Source: Blautia hydrogenotrophica DSM 10507 (lineage in GTDB: Bacteria; Bacillota; Clostridia; Lachnospirales; Lachnospiraceae). From it: DNA of 64,000 nt. Positions 35,269-44,152 of this stretch are shown one piece after another (position 1 is the first letter of the stretch; every line of letters starts with the position of its first letter). Below the pieces are notes generated by a model. It worked only from the letters and a program-made list of their open reading frames with translations. It did no database searches and had not been told where the DNA came from. A program made the position numbers and the translations under genes. The DNA is taken from assembly GCF_034356035.1 (NCBI RefSeq), contig NZ_CP136423.1, positions 1,426,001 through 1,490,000 on the forward strand, written 5' to 3'.

Positions 35269-35661
35269 TTAGTCCTCCAACGGTGCGTTGGCCATCTCTG
35301 CTTTTCTGGCATTTGTGAGAATCTCATCAAATTTTTCAGCGGCAGCGGTATATTCGTCGTCGTCCTCGATGTTGTCCATGATTGGATCACCGTTCTCCGT
35401 GCGGGAGAATTTATATAGGTAGACTTCTCCGTTATGATTTTTGCCGTCCTCTTCCAGAGGAAGAAGGGCGATATATTCATTGGTCTCTACACTGAATACA
35501 GTCAGAATGGCACAGGGCACTTCCCGGCCGTCCTCCATTGGCAAAAGGACGGTGTTGTATCCGCCGGCATCTTGAGGTTCACAAGAAGAGCAAGAGGAAC
35601 AAGAAGAGCAGGAAGCACAGTCGCTTGCAGAGCAGGCCGCTGAGTGTTTTTCTAAATCCAT
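35269..35661 (-). CDS. DUF1292 protein with a cysteine-rich N-terminus
   Basis: 130 residues. The body has the DUF1292 (YrzB-like) pattern: VPCAILTVFSVETNEYIALLPLEE, then VYLYKFSR and an acidic end. Ahead of it stands CSASDCASCSSCSSCSSC, five C-x2-C-spaced cysteines in a serine-rich stretch that ordinary DUF1292 proteins lack. It could bind metal such as zinc or copper, or be a disulfide-rich tag; function is unknown. GAGGAT lies 9 bases before the ATG and a good promoter is present. Confidence 0.8.
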   Translation of the reverse strand: MDLEKHSAACSASDCASCSSCSSCSSCEPQDAGGYNTVLLPMEDGREVPCAILTVFSVETNEYIALLPLEEDGKNHNGEVYLYKFSRTENGDPIMDNIEDDDEYTAAAEKFDEILTNARKAEMANAPLED

Positions 35662-35733
35662 ATCGTTTATCCTCGCTTTGTAGTATTTAGAAGTTCTGAT
35701 TCTGGTATATTTCAGAATTCCTAGCTGTCTATA

Positions 35734-35762
35734 ACTTTAACAGAAAGCGGGCGCAAAATCAA
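35734..35762 (-). promoter_or_regulatory. Promoter of the DUF1292 gene
   Basis: On the minus strand TTGATT (35762-35757), 17-base spacer, TAAAGT (35739-35734). Confidence 0.65.
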
Positions 35763-35781
35763 CCGAATGAAAAATTTTACC

Positions 35782-35810
35782 TTGGCTTTTTTATGGGACT
35801 TGCGTATAAT
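35782..35810 (+). promoter_or_regulatory. Promoter of the clcA-xth operon
   Basis: TTGGCT (35782-35787), 17-base spacer, TATAAT (35805-35810), 20 bases from the divergent DUF1292 promoter. Confidence 0.75.
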
Positions 35811-35892
35811 GAAAATACAATATACTTTCAGTATTCTGGTGTTTTGAGATGGCGAGATGCCAGAAAGTGCAAAGCAGAGGGAGGAATTAAGG

Positions 35893-37521
35893 TTGAAGAA
35901 CAGTACGCCCAACGCGCTGAAGCGGACGGAATTTTTGCCTGTTGTGCTGATTGGGGAAGGCATAGCCGTGGGAGCGGTCAGCGGGGTGGTCGTTTTATTG
36001 TACCGTGTGGCGCTAAAATATGCAGATGAGTGGTTAGCGGAGATCTTAAATTTTATGAAGAGATCTCCGGTCACGATTGTTCTGTGGTTTCTGATACTAT
36101 TGTTGCTTGCCCTGATTGTGGGGAGGCTGCTGAGATGGGAGCCATTGATCTCAGGCAGCGGGATTCCGCAGTTGGAAGGAGAAATGGTGGGAAAGTTACG
36201 CCAGTGTTGGTGGCGGGTGATTGCGGCTAAGTTCGCAGGAGGCTTTCTCTCTTTGATGGCAGGACTTTCTCTGGGGCGGGAAGGTCCTTCCATACAGTTG
36301 GGAGCCATGGCGGGAAAAGGGGTTTCCAGGTTGACGAAGAGAGGGATTACAGAAGAAAAATTTTTGCTGACCTGTGGAGCGAGTGCCGGCTTGTCGGCTG
36401 CGTTTCATGCTCCGCTGGCAGGAGTGATGTTTTCTTTGGAGGAGCTTCATAAGAGTTTTTCGGTATCTTTGCTGGTATCTGCGATGTGTTCTTCTGTGAC
36501 GGCAGATTTTATTTCCGCACAGTTTTTAGGGTTTGAGCCAGTCTTTCGTTTTCAATTGAGCCAGGAGCTGCCGGTACAGTATTACTGGGCGCTGCTGTTG
36601 TTGGGGCTGATACTGGGACTGCTGGGTGTCTTTTATAACAAGACGACGTTGAAGGTACAGCAGATCTTTCAGTCCATTCCCCACCTGAATGAGACGACGA
36701 GACTGTTTATTCCATTTTTGATGGCTGGGGTGATCGGCTTTACATTGCCGGAGCTTTTGGGCAGTGGTCATGATTTAGTGATGGACTTGGCTGACGGGCA
36801 GAGGGCTTTGGGAGTGTTGGTGGCGTTGTTAGCGCTGAAGTTTTTGTTCTCATTATGCAGTTTTGGGTCTGGAGCGCCAGGAGGGATTTTTTTTCCGCTT
36901 CTGGTGTTGGGTTCTATGATCGGCACAATTTTTGCCACAGCGGGAGTTCAGTATTTTGGCATGAGTCCAGAGTACATCAGTAATTTTATCATCCTGGCGA
37001 TGGCAGGATATTTCACAGCTATAGTCCGGGCGCCTATGACGGGGATCATTTTAATTTTTGAGATGACGGGCTCTCTCAGTCAAATGCTCTCTCTGGCTAT
37101 TGTGTCCATTGTAGCCTATGTGGTGGCAACGCTGCTGAAATCTGAACCGATTTATGAGAGTCTGCTGAACAGCTTGTTGAAAAGACGAGGTGTCGAGGAA
37201 CCTCCTGCTGGGGCGGAGAGAGTTCTGATGGAATTTGTAATTCGTCACGGTTCACGAGCGGCGGACAATAAGATTAAGGAGATCGAATGGCCGAAGGACA
37301 GTCTGATTGTGGCGCTTCAGCGAGGGGAGAGGGAGGTTTTGCCGAATGGGGATACCTATCTTCTTCCCAGTGATACACTGGTGGTGATGACCCCTGCCAG
37401 ATGTGAAGGAAAAGTCTATGACGAGATGGTTCAGCTGTGTTATCATAAGGCTGAGACAAAACCGCAAAAAGAGTGGTGGGAAAGAAAGAAGAAAAATACA
37501 GCCGGAGGAGGGCATAAATGA
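35893..37521 (+). CDS. ClC-family H+/Cl- exchange transporter with TrkA-C domain
   Basis: About 542 residues. The chloride-pathway motifs are [14 protein letters not shown] (gating Glu) and [23 protein letters not shown] retains the second, intracellular proton-path glutamate, so coupled H+/Cl- antiport is expected. About 70 residues at the C-terminus form a TrkA-C-like regulatory domain ([29 protein letters not shown]). TTG at 35893 is favoured since GGGAGG lies 7 bases upstream; an ATG at 35857 would add 12 residues with a weaker ribosome binding site. The stop overlaps xth by four bases. Confidence 0.88.
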   Translation: MKNSTPNALKRTEFLPVVLIGEGIAVGAVSGVVVLLYRVALKYADEWLAEILNFMKRSPVTIVLWFLILLLLALIVGRLLRWEPLISGSGIPQLEGEMVGKLRQCWWRVIAAKFAGGFLSLMAGLSLGREGPSIQLGAMAGKGVSRLTKRGITEEKFLLTCGASAGLSAAFHAPLAGVMFSLEELHKSFSVSLLVSAMCSSVTADFISAQFLGFEPVFRFQLSQELPVQYYWALLLLGLILGLLGVFYNKTTLKVQQIFQSIPHLNETTRLFIPFLMAGVIGFTLPELLGSGHDLVMDLADGQRALGVLVALLALKFLFSLCSFGSGAPGGIFFPLLVLGSMIGTIFATAGVQYFGMSPEYISNFIILAMAGYFTAIVRAPMTGIILIFEMTGSLSQMLSLAIVSIVAYVVATLLKSEPIYESLLNSLLKRRGVEEPPAGAERVLMEFVIRHGSRAADNKIKEIEWPKDSLIVALQRGEREVLPNGDTYLLPSDTLVVMTPARCEGKVYDEMVQLCYHKAETKPQKEWWERKKKNTAGGGHK

Positions 37522-38273
37522 AATTTATATCTTGGAATGTGAATGGGATTCGAGCTTGTCTAAAAAAAGGTTTTGAGGAGTATTTTCAGGAGGCCAACGC
37601 GGATATCTTCTGTATTCAGGAGACGAAGTGTCAGGAGGGACAGGTGGAGTTGACGCTGCCGGGATACCATCAGTACTGGAATTCGGCGGTGAGAAAAGGC
37701 TACTCAGGGACGGCAATATTTGCGAAGAGAGAACCTCTGTCGGTAAGCTACGGAATTGGAATAGAAGAACATGACCAGGAGGGAAGAGTGATTACTCTTG
37801 AGTATGAGGACTTTTATTTTGTCACAGTCTATACGCCGAATTCCCAAAATGAGCTGGCCAGATTGTCTTACCGGATGGACTGGGAGAGAGATTTTCTGGA
37901 ATATCTGACAAAACTAGAAGAGAGAAAACCTGTTGTCTGGTGCGGGGATTTAAATGTAGCTCACCAGGAGATTGATTTGAAAAATCCGAAGACGAACCGG
38001 AAAAACGCGGGATTTACCGATGAAGAGAGAGCTTGCTTTACCAAGGTGTTGGAGAGTGGATTTATTGATACTTTTCGGTATTTTTACCCAGATCAGGAAG
38101 GAATTTATTCCTGGTGGTCTTACCGTTTTCGGGCGAGAGAAAAAAACGCGGGGTGGAGAATTGACTATTTCCTGGTTTCTTCGTCTCTGCGGGAGAAAAT
38201 GGTGGATGCAAAGATTCACACACAGGTGCTAGGGTCCGACCACTGCCCGGTGGAGCTGGACATTACACTGTAA
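37518..38273 (+). CDS. xth: Exodeoxyribonuclease III / AP endonuclease
   Basis: 251 residues of the EEP superfamily. [13 protein letters not shown] with Asn7, QETKCQ with the metal ligand Glu35, WCGDLNVAH, a [18 protein letters not shown] stretch and [10 protein letters not shown] at the end match ExoIII/ExoA. It nicks DNA at abasic sites and removes 3' blocks in base-excision repair. It overlaps clcA by ATGA and is followed nine bases later by the GH13-like gene, forming a mixed-function operon. Confidence 0.94.
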   Translation: MKFISWNVNGIRACLKKGFEEYFQEANADIFCIQETKCQEGQVELTLPGYHQYWNSAVRKGYSGTAIFAKREPLSVSYGIGIEEHDQEGRVITLEYEDFYFVTVYTPNSQNELARLSYRMDWERDFLEYLTKLEERKPVVWCGDLNVAHQEIDLKNPKTNRKNAGFTDEERACFTKVLESGFIDTFRYFYPDQEGIYSWWSYRFRAREKNAGWRIDYFLVSSSLREKMVDAKIHTQVLGSDHCPVELDITL

Positions 38274-38282
38274 GGAAGGAGC

Positions 38283-40154
38283 GTGCACAAGGTGATAGAC
38301 AGAAAAGAACGACCGATAAAAGCCGGAGTGCCAAAGACACTAGGAGCAGTCAAACAGGACGGCGGGTATAATTTCGCGGTGGAAGTACCTCAGGAGAAAA
38401 GAGCCTCTTTGCTTTTGTACCGCAGGGGAGAGGAACTGCCGGAGCAGGAGATTGTACTTTCCGACCAGTTTCGGACCGGAGATATTGCTGCGGTGTTTTT
38501 GCCAGGGTTTAATGCCAGGGGTTATGAATATAATTATAAGATCGACGGTGTGGTGGTTCCAGACCCATATGCCAGGAAGATTGTGGGAAAAGAAAAATTC
38601 GCGGAATCGTTGTCCGAAAAGAACCCCCATCAAGTGCGCTGTGGGTTCTGGGATGGTTCGCAACAGATCTGGGAGGGAGACCGTAGTCCACAGATTCCCT
38701 ATGAAGAAATGATTTTGTATAAAGTGCATGTGAGGGGATATACACGCAGCCCAAAATTGAAAGGACGGTATAAGGGAACTTTTCGGGGACTGTCGGAAAA
38801 GATTCCTTATTTGAAAGAACTGGGAATCAATGGGTTGGAGATCATGCCGGCTTATGAGTTCTGGGAAATCCCTGTACCTGCTGCTTTGGAGAATGGGAAA
38901 ATGATTCGAATGCGTCAGGAATGGGGGCGGCTGAATTTCTGGGGCTATACAGCAGGGTACTATTTTGCGCCAAAATCCTCCTATGCATCGTCTGCTAATC
39001 CAATTTTAGAATTTCAAAGGCTGGTGCGTAGCCTCCACGACGCTGGGATTGAGCTGATTATGGAATTCTTTTTTCCTAAAGAAGTGAATCCTGTTGCAGT
39101 GCTGGAGGTTCTGCGTTTTTGGAAGTGGAATTACCATGTGGATGGCTTTCATCTGTTAGGGGAAGGTGTATGGCCAGATATGATTCTTAGAGATCCTATG
39201 TTGAGGAACACAAAGCTGATTGTGGGAGGGTTTGACAATCATGCCGTCTATCCAGATGGACCGCCGAAACTGCGCAATGTGGCGGTTTCCCATTATGGTT
39301 TTGAACAGACCATGCGGCGACTGCTGAAAAGCGATGAAGATATGCTCCCTGCGGCTCTTGGACTGATTCGGGAGAATCCGTCTGCCCATGGTGTGATTCA
39401 CTATATGGCGAGTCAGGATGGATTCACGATGATGGATATGGTGTCCTATGATTATCGGCATAATGAGGCGAACGGTGAGGATAATGAGGATGGAACCGGC
39501 TATAATTATTCCTGGAACTGTGGAGTGGAAGGTCCTACCAGGCGCAAAGCAGTGCGCCAACTGAGGATGCAGCAAATTCGGAATGCGTATCTTTTATTGC
39601 TGCTTTCCCAGGGGACTCCGATGATCTATGGAGGAGATGAGTTTGGAAATTCTCAGGAAGGCAACAACAATGCTTACTGTCAGGATAATCCTATAGGTTG
39701 GGTAGATTGGGGGGCTTGTAGGAAAAATTCCAGACTTTTGGAGTTCGTAAAGGAAGCCATTGCTTTTCGCAGAAGGCATCCAATACTGCACTGCGCAGAA
39801 CCATTGCAGGGCAGTGATTATCGCTCTTATGGTTTTCCAGATATCTCCTATCACAGCCAGAGGGCGTGGTACTGTAAAATGGAGAGTACTAGCCGCAGTG
39901 TAGGCGTGTTGTACTGTGGGGATTATGCTCCTGGAGAAACTGTGAAATTTCTCTATGTCGCTTATAATTTTCACTGGGAATCTCAGGAATTTGCGCTTCC
40001 CAACATCCCAGAAGAGATACAGTGGTATCTGGCGGCAGACACCTCGGATACGGAATCTTGTGGATTTTTGCCAGAGGGAGAAGAGAAAAAACTGAAGGAG
40101 AGAAGGGTTTTTACTGTAAAACCGAGAAGAATTCTGATATTGATTGGAAAATAG
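38283..40154 (+). CDS. GH13 (isoamylase/GlgX-like) protein with substituted catalytic residues
   Basis: 623 residues. N-terminal beta-sandwich (CBM48-like, to about 110), TIM-barrel with VHVRGYTRSPK and GTFRGLSEKIPYLKELGINGLEIMP, and a C-terminal beta domain. The overall pattern is GlgX/pullulanase-like, including PMIYGGDEFGNSQEGNNNAYCQDN. The catalytic motifs are altered: region I reads M-E-F-F-F-P-K in place of D-V-V-x-N-H, the nucleophile position is Leu292 (GFHLL for GFRxD), the acid/base position is Gly315 (LIVGGFD), and region IV keeps Asp379 but has Gln for His. It is probably not a normal glycosidase. The GTG at 38283 is uncertain; a GTG at 38292 is possible. Confidence 0.82.
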   Translation: MHKVIDRKERPIKAGVPKTLGAVKQDGGYNFAVEVPQEKRASLLLYRRGEELPEQEIVLSDQFRTGDIAAVFLPGFNARGYEYNYKIDGVVVPDPYARKIVGKEKFAESLSEKNPHQVRCGFWDGSQQIWEGDRSPQIPYEEMILYKVHVRGYTRSPKLKGRYKGTFRGLSEKIPYLKELGINGLEIMPAYEFWEIPVPAALENGKMIRMRQEWGRLNFWGYTAGYYFAPKSSYASSANPILEFQRLVRSLHDAGIELIMEFFFPKEVNPVAVLEVLRFWKWNYHVDGFHLLGEGVWPDMILRDPMLRNTKLIVGGFDNHAVYPDGPPKLRNVAVSHYGFEQTMRRLLKSDEDMLPAALGLIRENPSAHGVIHYMASQDGFTMMDMVSYDYRHNEANGEDNEDGTGYNYSWNCGVEGPTRRKAVRQLRMQQIRNAYLLLLLSQGTPMIYGGDEFGNSQEGNNNAYCQDNPIGWVDWGACRKNSRLLEFVKEAIAFRRRHPILHCAEPLQGSDYRSYGFPDISYHSQRAWYCKMESTSRSVGVLYCGDYAPGETVKFLYVAYNFHWESQEFALPNIPEEIQWYLAADTSDTESCGFLPEGEEKKLKERRVFTVKPRRILILIGK

Positions 40155-40166
40155 GAGGCAGAGAGG

Positions 40167-40703
40167 ATGCATCCATGGCTGCATTTTAAGACAATTACAA
40201 GGCATAAACTGCTGGTGATGAAATATTGTTTTCGGATAGGCTTGTACAAACAGGGGCTTTTGCATGATTTGTCCAAGTATTCTCCCACAGAATTTCTGGT
40301 GGGCTGTAAATATTATCAGGGGAACCGTAGTCCCAACAACGCGGAGAGGGAGGACCGAGGGGTTTCTCTGGCGTGGCTGCACCACAAAGGGAGAAATAAG
40401 CACCATTATGAACACTGGGTGGACTACTCTTTAGATGGAGAGCACGTAATCATGGGAGCAAAAATGCCGAAGAAATATGTGGCGGAGATGGTGGTGGACC
40501 GGATTAGTGCTTCAAGAAATTATCTGGGAGATGCCTATACAGATCAGGAGCCTTTGAAATACTATCTGAAAAGCAAAGAAAAACTGTGGTTTATCCATCC
40601 AGAGACGAAAAGAGATCTGGAAGCCATGCTGAGGATATTGGCAGACCACGGGGAAAAAAAGACTTTGGATTATATCAGGCGAGTATATCTAAAAAGAAGA
40701 TGA
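40167..40703 (+). CDS. DUF5662 family protein
   Basis: 178 residues, soluble and His-rich. LLHDLSKYSPTEF and LAWLHHKGRNKHHYEHWVDY resemble an HD-like metal-binding arrangement (H-D ... H-H ... H-H), as in DUF5662 proteins. No enzymatic role is established to my knowledge. It ends the clcA-xth operon, 12 bases after the GH13-like gene. A perfect palindrome follows at 40762. Confidence 0.75.
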   Translation: MHPWLHFKTITRHKLLVMKYCFRIGLYKQGLLHDLSKYSPTEFLVGCKYYQGNRSPNNAEREDRGVSLAWLHHKGRNKHHYEHWVDYSLDGEHVIMGAKMPKKYVAEMVVDRISASRNYLGDAYTDQEPLKYYLKSKEKLWFIHPETKRDLEAMLRILADHGEKKTLDYIRRVYLKRR

Positions 40704-40761
40704 ATTTTCCTTGCGCGATCACAGTCGGGTATGTTAAAGTATGAAAGAAATTATTTTACTG

Positions 40762-40794
40762 TCGAATAGGGGAAGAAATTCTTCCCCTATTCGA
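40762..40794. repeat. Perfect 33-bp palindrome
   Basis: TCGAATAGGGGAAGAA (40762-40777), one central A, TTCTTCCCCTATTCGA (40779-40794): 16-bp perfect arms. There is no T tract. It may be a terminator-like hairpin, a protein site or a mobile repeat. The rest of 40795-40914 has a small GTTCC/GGAAC hairpin and no clear promoter for putP. Confidence 0.85.
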
Positions 40795-40914
40795 TTCATA
40801 ATAAAACGTTCCACGGGAACTGCGCTGTGGCAAGGGGAAAAGAGGGTGTCAATATAGCCCGCCGCAGATAAAAGCTTTGTGGAGTGAGATACTATAAAAA
40901 AGGGAGGAGATTTT

Positions 40915-42462
40915 TTGAACAGTACAACAGTCATAATTTTGTCCGCTTTCGTGGCTTATCTGCTTATGATGATTGTCGTAGGCGCGGTCTATATGAAGCG
41001 GTCTAATAATACGGAGGAGTATTTTTTGGGAGGGCGTGGACTCAGTGGATGGGTCGCAGCCTTGTCTGCTCAGGCTTCTGACATGAGCGGCTGGCTTTTG
41101 ATGGGACTTCCGGGTGCGGTCTATGCGATGGGAACCGGTCAGGCATGGATTGCTGTGGGATTGTTTTTAGGTACCGTGTTTAACTGGGTCTGTATTTCGT
41201 CTAGACTACGCCGCTATACGATTGTGGCGAACAATTCACTGACAATACCAGCATACTTTGAAAATCGGTTTCGCGATAAAAAGAGAATTTTATTGCTGGT
41301 GTCGTCGATTGTGATTGTAATCTTTTTCTTGGTATACACGGCGTCTGCGCTGGCTGCTGGTGGCAAATTGTTTAATTCTGTATTTCATGTAGATTACCAT
41401 ATCGCGCTGGCGATTGGGGCAATTGTAATTTTAGCCTATACCTTTATGGGTGGTTTTATGGCAGTCTGTGTGACAGACTTTATACAGGGAACTTTGATGC
41501 TGATCGGGCTTCTGACAGTTCCGATCGTGGCCTATTGTGTGATGCATGGAAATATCTCTGAGATATTGAATCAAAGCGGAGTGGAAGGCGGAGCGGCGTC
41601 TTTCCTAAATATGATGACAAATGGTGAGAGAAACTTTACTCCCGTTGAGATTTTTTCCCAACTGGCCTGGGGATTGGGATACTGTGGTATGCCGCATATT
41701 CTGACTCGTTTTATGGCAGTGAGGGATGAAAAAGAGCTAAAAAAATCCAGAGTAATTGCAATTACCTGGGTGGCTCTGTCTTTGACCGCAGCAGTGACCA
41801 TCGGTGTCTTGGGACGTGCGTATCTCTATCCCACGATCTTGGGAACAGAAGGGGCGGTTTCCAACGAAAACGTATTTATTGAGATGATCACGAAGATTTT
41901 TACGGTCGACTATGCACTTCCATTTATTGGCGGAATTTTCCTGTGTGGTATTTTGGCGGCAATTATGTCTACGGCGGATTCTCAGCTGTTGGTGACTGCA
42001 TCTTCTGTGGCCGAGGATATCTACCACAATTTTATTAAAAAAGATGCCGAAAACAGTACGATTATGAAGATCAGCCGTGCCACGGTAGTGGTTGTAGCGG
42101 TTTTGGCTTTTTTGATTGCCTGGAATCCGGACAGCAGTATTATGGGATTAGTGTCCAATGCGTGGGCAGGGCTGGGTTCTGCTTTCGGTCCAATTGTCCT
42201 GCTGTCTCTATTTTGGAGAAGAACGAATTTGGCTGGAGGCATTGCGGGTATTGTTTCAGGTGGAGTTACAGTTCTGGTGTGGGATTATTTACCTCTGGTT
42301 CATGGTGAGACTTTGGGAGTTGCCACAGGGGTGTACTCACTGGCAGTAGGTTTCCTCATCAGTGTCTTAATGATTGTAGTGTTCAGTCTGGCGACGAAGG
42401 CACCCGATCAGGAAATTTTGGATGAGTTTGATAGAGTAAAGGCGATGAAAAATCAGAAATAG
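40915..42462 (+). CDS. putP: Sodium/proline symporter PutP (SSS family)
   Basis: 515 residues and about 13 helices of the LeuT-fold solute:sodium symporter family. SAQASDMSGWLLMGLPGAVYAMG carries the Asp equivalent to E. coli PutP D55 in the Na+ site; NNTEEYFLGGRGLSGWVAALS and LCGILAAIMSTADSQLLVTASS are further hallmarks. It imports L-proline with Na+. The start is TTG at 40915, four bases after GGAGGAGA; the first good ATG would truncate helix 1. A terminator follows directly. Confidence 0.92.
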   Translation: MNSTTVIILSAFVAYLLMMIVVGAVYMKRSNNTEEYFLGGRGLSGWVAALSAQASDMSGWLLMGLPGAVYAMGTGQAWIAVGLFLGTVFNWVCISSRLRRYTIVANNSLTIPAYFENRFRDKKRILLLVSSIVIVIFFLVYTASALAAGGKLFNSVFHVDYHIALAIGAIVILAYTFMGGFMAVCVTDFIQGTLMLIGLLTVPIVAYCVMHGNISEILNQSGVEGGAASFLNMMTNGERNFTPVEIFSQLAWGLGYCGMPHILTRFMAVRDEKELKKSRVIAITWVALSLTAAVTIGVLGRAYLYPTILGTEGAVSNENVFIEMITKIFTVDYALPFIGGIFLCGILAAIMSTADSQLLVTASSVAEDIYHNFIKKDAENSTIMKISRATVVVVAVLAFLIAWNPDSSIMGLVSNAWAGLGSAFGPIVLLSLFWRRTNLAGGIAGIVSGGVTVLVWDYLPLVHGETLGVATGVYSLAVGFLISVLMIVVFSLATKAPDQEILDEFDRVKAMKNQK

Positions 42463-42479
42463 ACGTATATTCATATTTC

Positions 42480-42510
42480 AAAAAGGACGGGGATAATTCC
42501 TCGTCCTTTT
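42480..42510 (+). terminator. Terminator of putP
   Basis: AAAAGGACGGGG, 6-base loop, CCTCGTCCTTTT; 12 bp with one G-T pair. The group II intron remnant begins a few bases later. Confidence 0.85.
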
Positions 42511-42514
42511 CATA

Positions 42515-43571
42515 GTGGCGGACTTTTGGCGCACGTTTTTTAAAGGTGTAAGTCCCAAGTCTGTCCGGTAGCGGGAAAGAATAACTGAAAACAAGGGTGT
42601 CCATCGTGAGGTGGAATCTGAAGGAAGCTGGATGTGGGAATTTAGTAACCCACGGGTAAACCTCTGGTCTGACGGACAGAAATCGCATTAAAGGCTGTGC
42701 GTGAGGGGAAGTCTGCCACACAAGATGAAGCCCGGTATCTACACGGAATCATGTATAGTAAATGCGGCAGATGGATACAGAAAACAAGGAGAGCTGCTCA
42801 CAAAGAGATAGCGCAGAACGCAAAGAGTATGTGAGAGCGCACCGCTCATTCAACCGGATATGGAAGGAAAGGGACAGTACAGATTCGGACATCTTAGGTA
42901 AGATGCTGGACAAGGACAACCTGAACAGGGCTTACAAAAGAGTGAAGGTAAACAAGAGAGCGCCGGGTATCAATGGAATGACCATCGAAGCGGAACTGCT
43001 GTGGCTAAAGGAAACCAACCGCTTTGGCTATTGTCCGGGGTGTGGGGTAAAGACGCCATTGACAGTATGAAAGAGTATATGGAACAGGGATATACGAGGG
43101 CAGTTGTGTTTGACCTGAGGAAGTACTTTGATATGCTGAATCATACGATACTGCTGAGAAAACAGGTAAATGATATAAGAATCATACAAATGGTAAAGCG
43201 ATACCTGAAAAGAGGAGTGATGGAGTTGTAAAAGAGATGGAGGAAGGCTCCCCGTAAGGAGGGAAGCTGTTCCCACTGTTAGCGAATGTGTATCTGGAAA
43301 CTACCGAAGACAAGGATGAGAAAACTCATCAGACTGGGAGTAGACAGCCTGATGCGGCAAAGATAGCCTATGACCGCAAAGGATACTGGTTTAACGCTAG
43401 AAATAAAGCAGTCAACTGGGCCTTAAATAAGAAAGACTCATAAATTGGGGCTTTATGAGTTAGTTGCAGACTATCAGTCTGTGTACGTTAACTATTGAAA
43501 CTGTCATGTACCAAACGGTACGCACGGTGTTGTGAGAGGACGGGAGCTAGCTACTCTCTCTTACTCGATTG
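42515..43571 (+). mobile_element. Degenerate group II intron
   Basis: About 1.05 kb. The 5' part has intron-like domain I sequence (GGTGTAAGTCCC, GTCCGGTAGCGGG, GGTGGAATCTGAAGGAAGC, AGTAAATGCGGCAGAT). The 3' part has a domain V-like element (ACGGTACGCACGGTG, about 43514-43528), then domain VI and the typical ending TACTCGATT. The encoded reverse transcriptase is broken. The 5' border is uncertain within about 15 bases; the 3' end is near 43570. It lies just past the putP terminator hairpin, a target type that some group II introns favour. Confidence 0.75.
42771..43443 (+). pseudogene. Group II intron reverse transcriptase/maturase remnant
   Basis: Three pieces of one protein lie in different frames. 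ILGKMLDKDNLNRAYKRVKVNK and PGINGMTIEA give the RT-0 region (42880-42990). After a frameshift, DAIDSMKEYMEQGYTRAVVFDLRKYFDMLNH is RT motif 2-3 (43050-43143). Then LLANVYLE (43277-43300) is followed directly by a maturase-like end (KGYWFNARNKAVNWALNKKD), so the YADD polymerase motif and much of the RT and X domains are deleted. The product cannot be active; splicing would need help in trans. Confidence 0.8.
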
Positions 43572-43645
43572 GACACAACTATATACAATCTTGTATTAAG
43601 ATTTTATATTGAGAAGCCTGCCACTGATTTTTGATTTATAAACTA

Positions 43646-43999
43646 TTATTTCTTTTTATCATTACAATCAGATTTGTTATCAAGGCCATTCAGGTAATTT
43701 TCTCCCCATTTGCACATAGCGTCTAGTATAGGTATAATACTTTTTCCAAAATCACTAAGAGAATATTCAACTTTTGGGGGGACAACAGGATAAACTGTCC
43801 GGATAATTAAACTATCATTTTCTAATTCTCGAAGTTGTTGAGTGAGCATTTTTGGGGTAGCCTGTGGAATAAGTTTTCCAATTTCATTAAAACGCAAAGT
43901 GGTATCAATTAAATGCCACAAAATAAGAGCTTTATATTTTCCACCGATTAAATCAAGTGTTGCTTCCACAGGACAATTAAAGGTATTGGGACATTTCAT
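43646..43999 (-). CDS. HxlR-family transcription regulator
   Basis: 117 residues, winged helix. CPNTFNCPVEATLDLIGGKYKALILWHL has the conserved N-terminal cysteines of HxlR proteins, then FNEIGKLIPQATPKMLTQQLRELENDSLI and VEYSLSDFGKSIIPIL. Family members respond to aldehydes, quinones or redox stress through the cysteine. The ATG at 43997-43999 follows GGAGGA on the minus strand. It is divergent from a nitroreductase, the classic pairing, and a 9-bp inverted repeat lies between them. It is more AT-rich than the flanking core genes, suggesting transfer. Confidence 0.9.
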   Translation of the reverse strand: MKCPNTFNCPVEATLDLIGGKYKALILWHLIDTTLRFNEIGKLIPQATPKMLTQQLRELENDSLIIRTVYPVVPPKVEYSLSDFGKSIIPILDAMCKWGENYLNGLDNKSDCNDKKK

Positions 44000-44038
44000 T
44001 GTAGTCTTTTCCTCCACACTATCTTTTTAGATACTATA

Positions 44039-44070
44039 TTACAAAAAAGTACATTCTTGTCTTTTTGTAA
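44039..44070. promoter_or_regulatory. Inverted repeat, candidate HxlR operator
   Basis: TTACAAAAA (44039-44047) and TTTTTGTAA (44062-44070) are perfect 9-bp arms 14 bases apart, overlapping the -35 element of the nitroreductase promoter. Confidence 0.6.
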
Positions 44071-44084
44071 ATAATTGATAAAAT
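44057..44084 (+). promoter_or_regulatory. Promoter of the nitroreductase gene
   Basis: TTGTCT (44057-44062), 16-base spacer, TAAAAT (44079-44084). Confidence 0.6.
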
Positions 44085-44152
44085 TATAGCATAGGAGGGC
44101 AAGGTTATCAAGGCTTCCTAAAATTCATAGTTTTAGAAAGGATAATTATATC

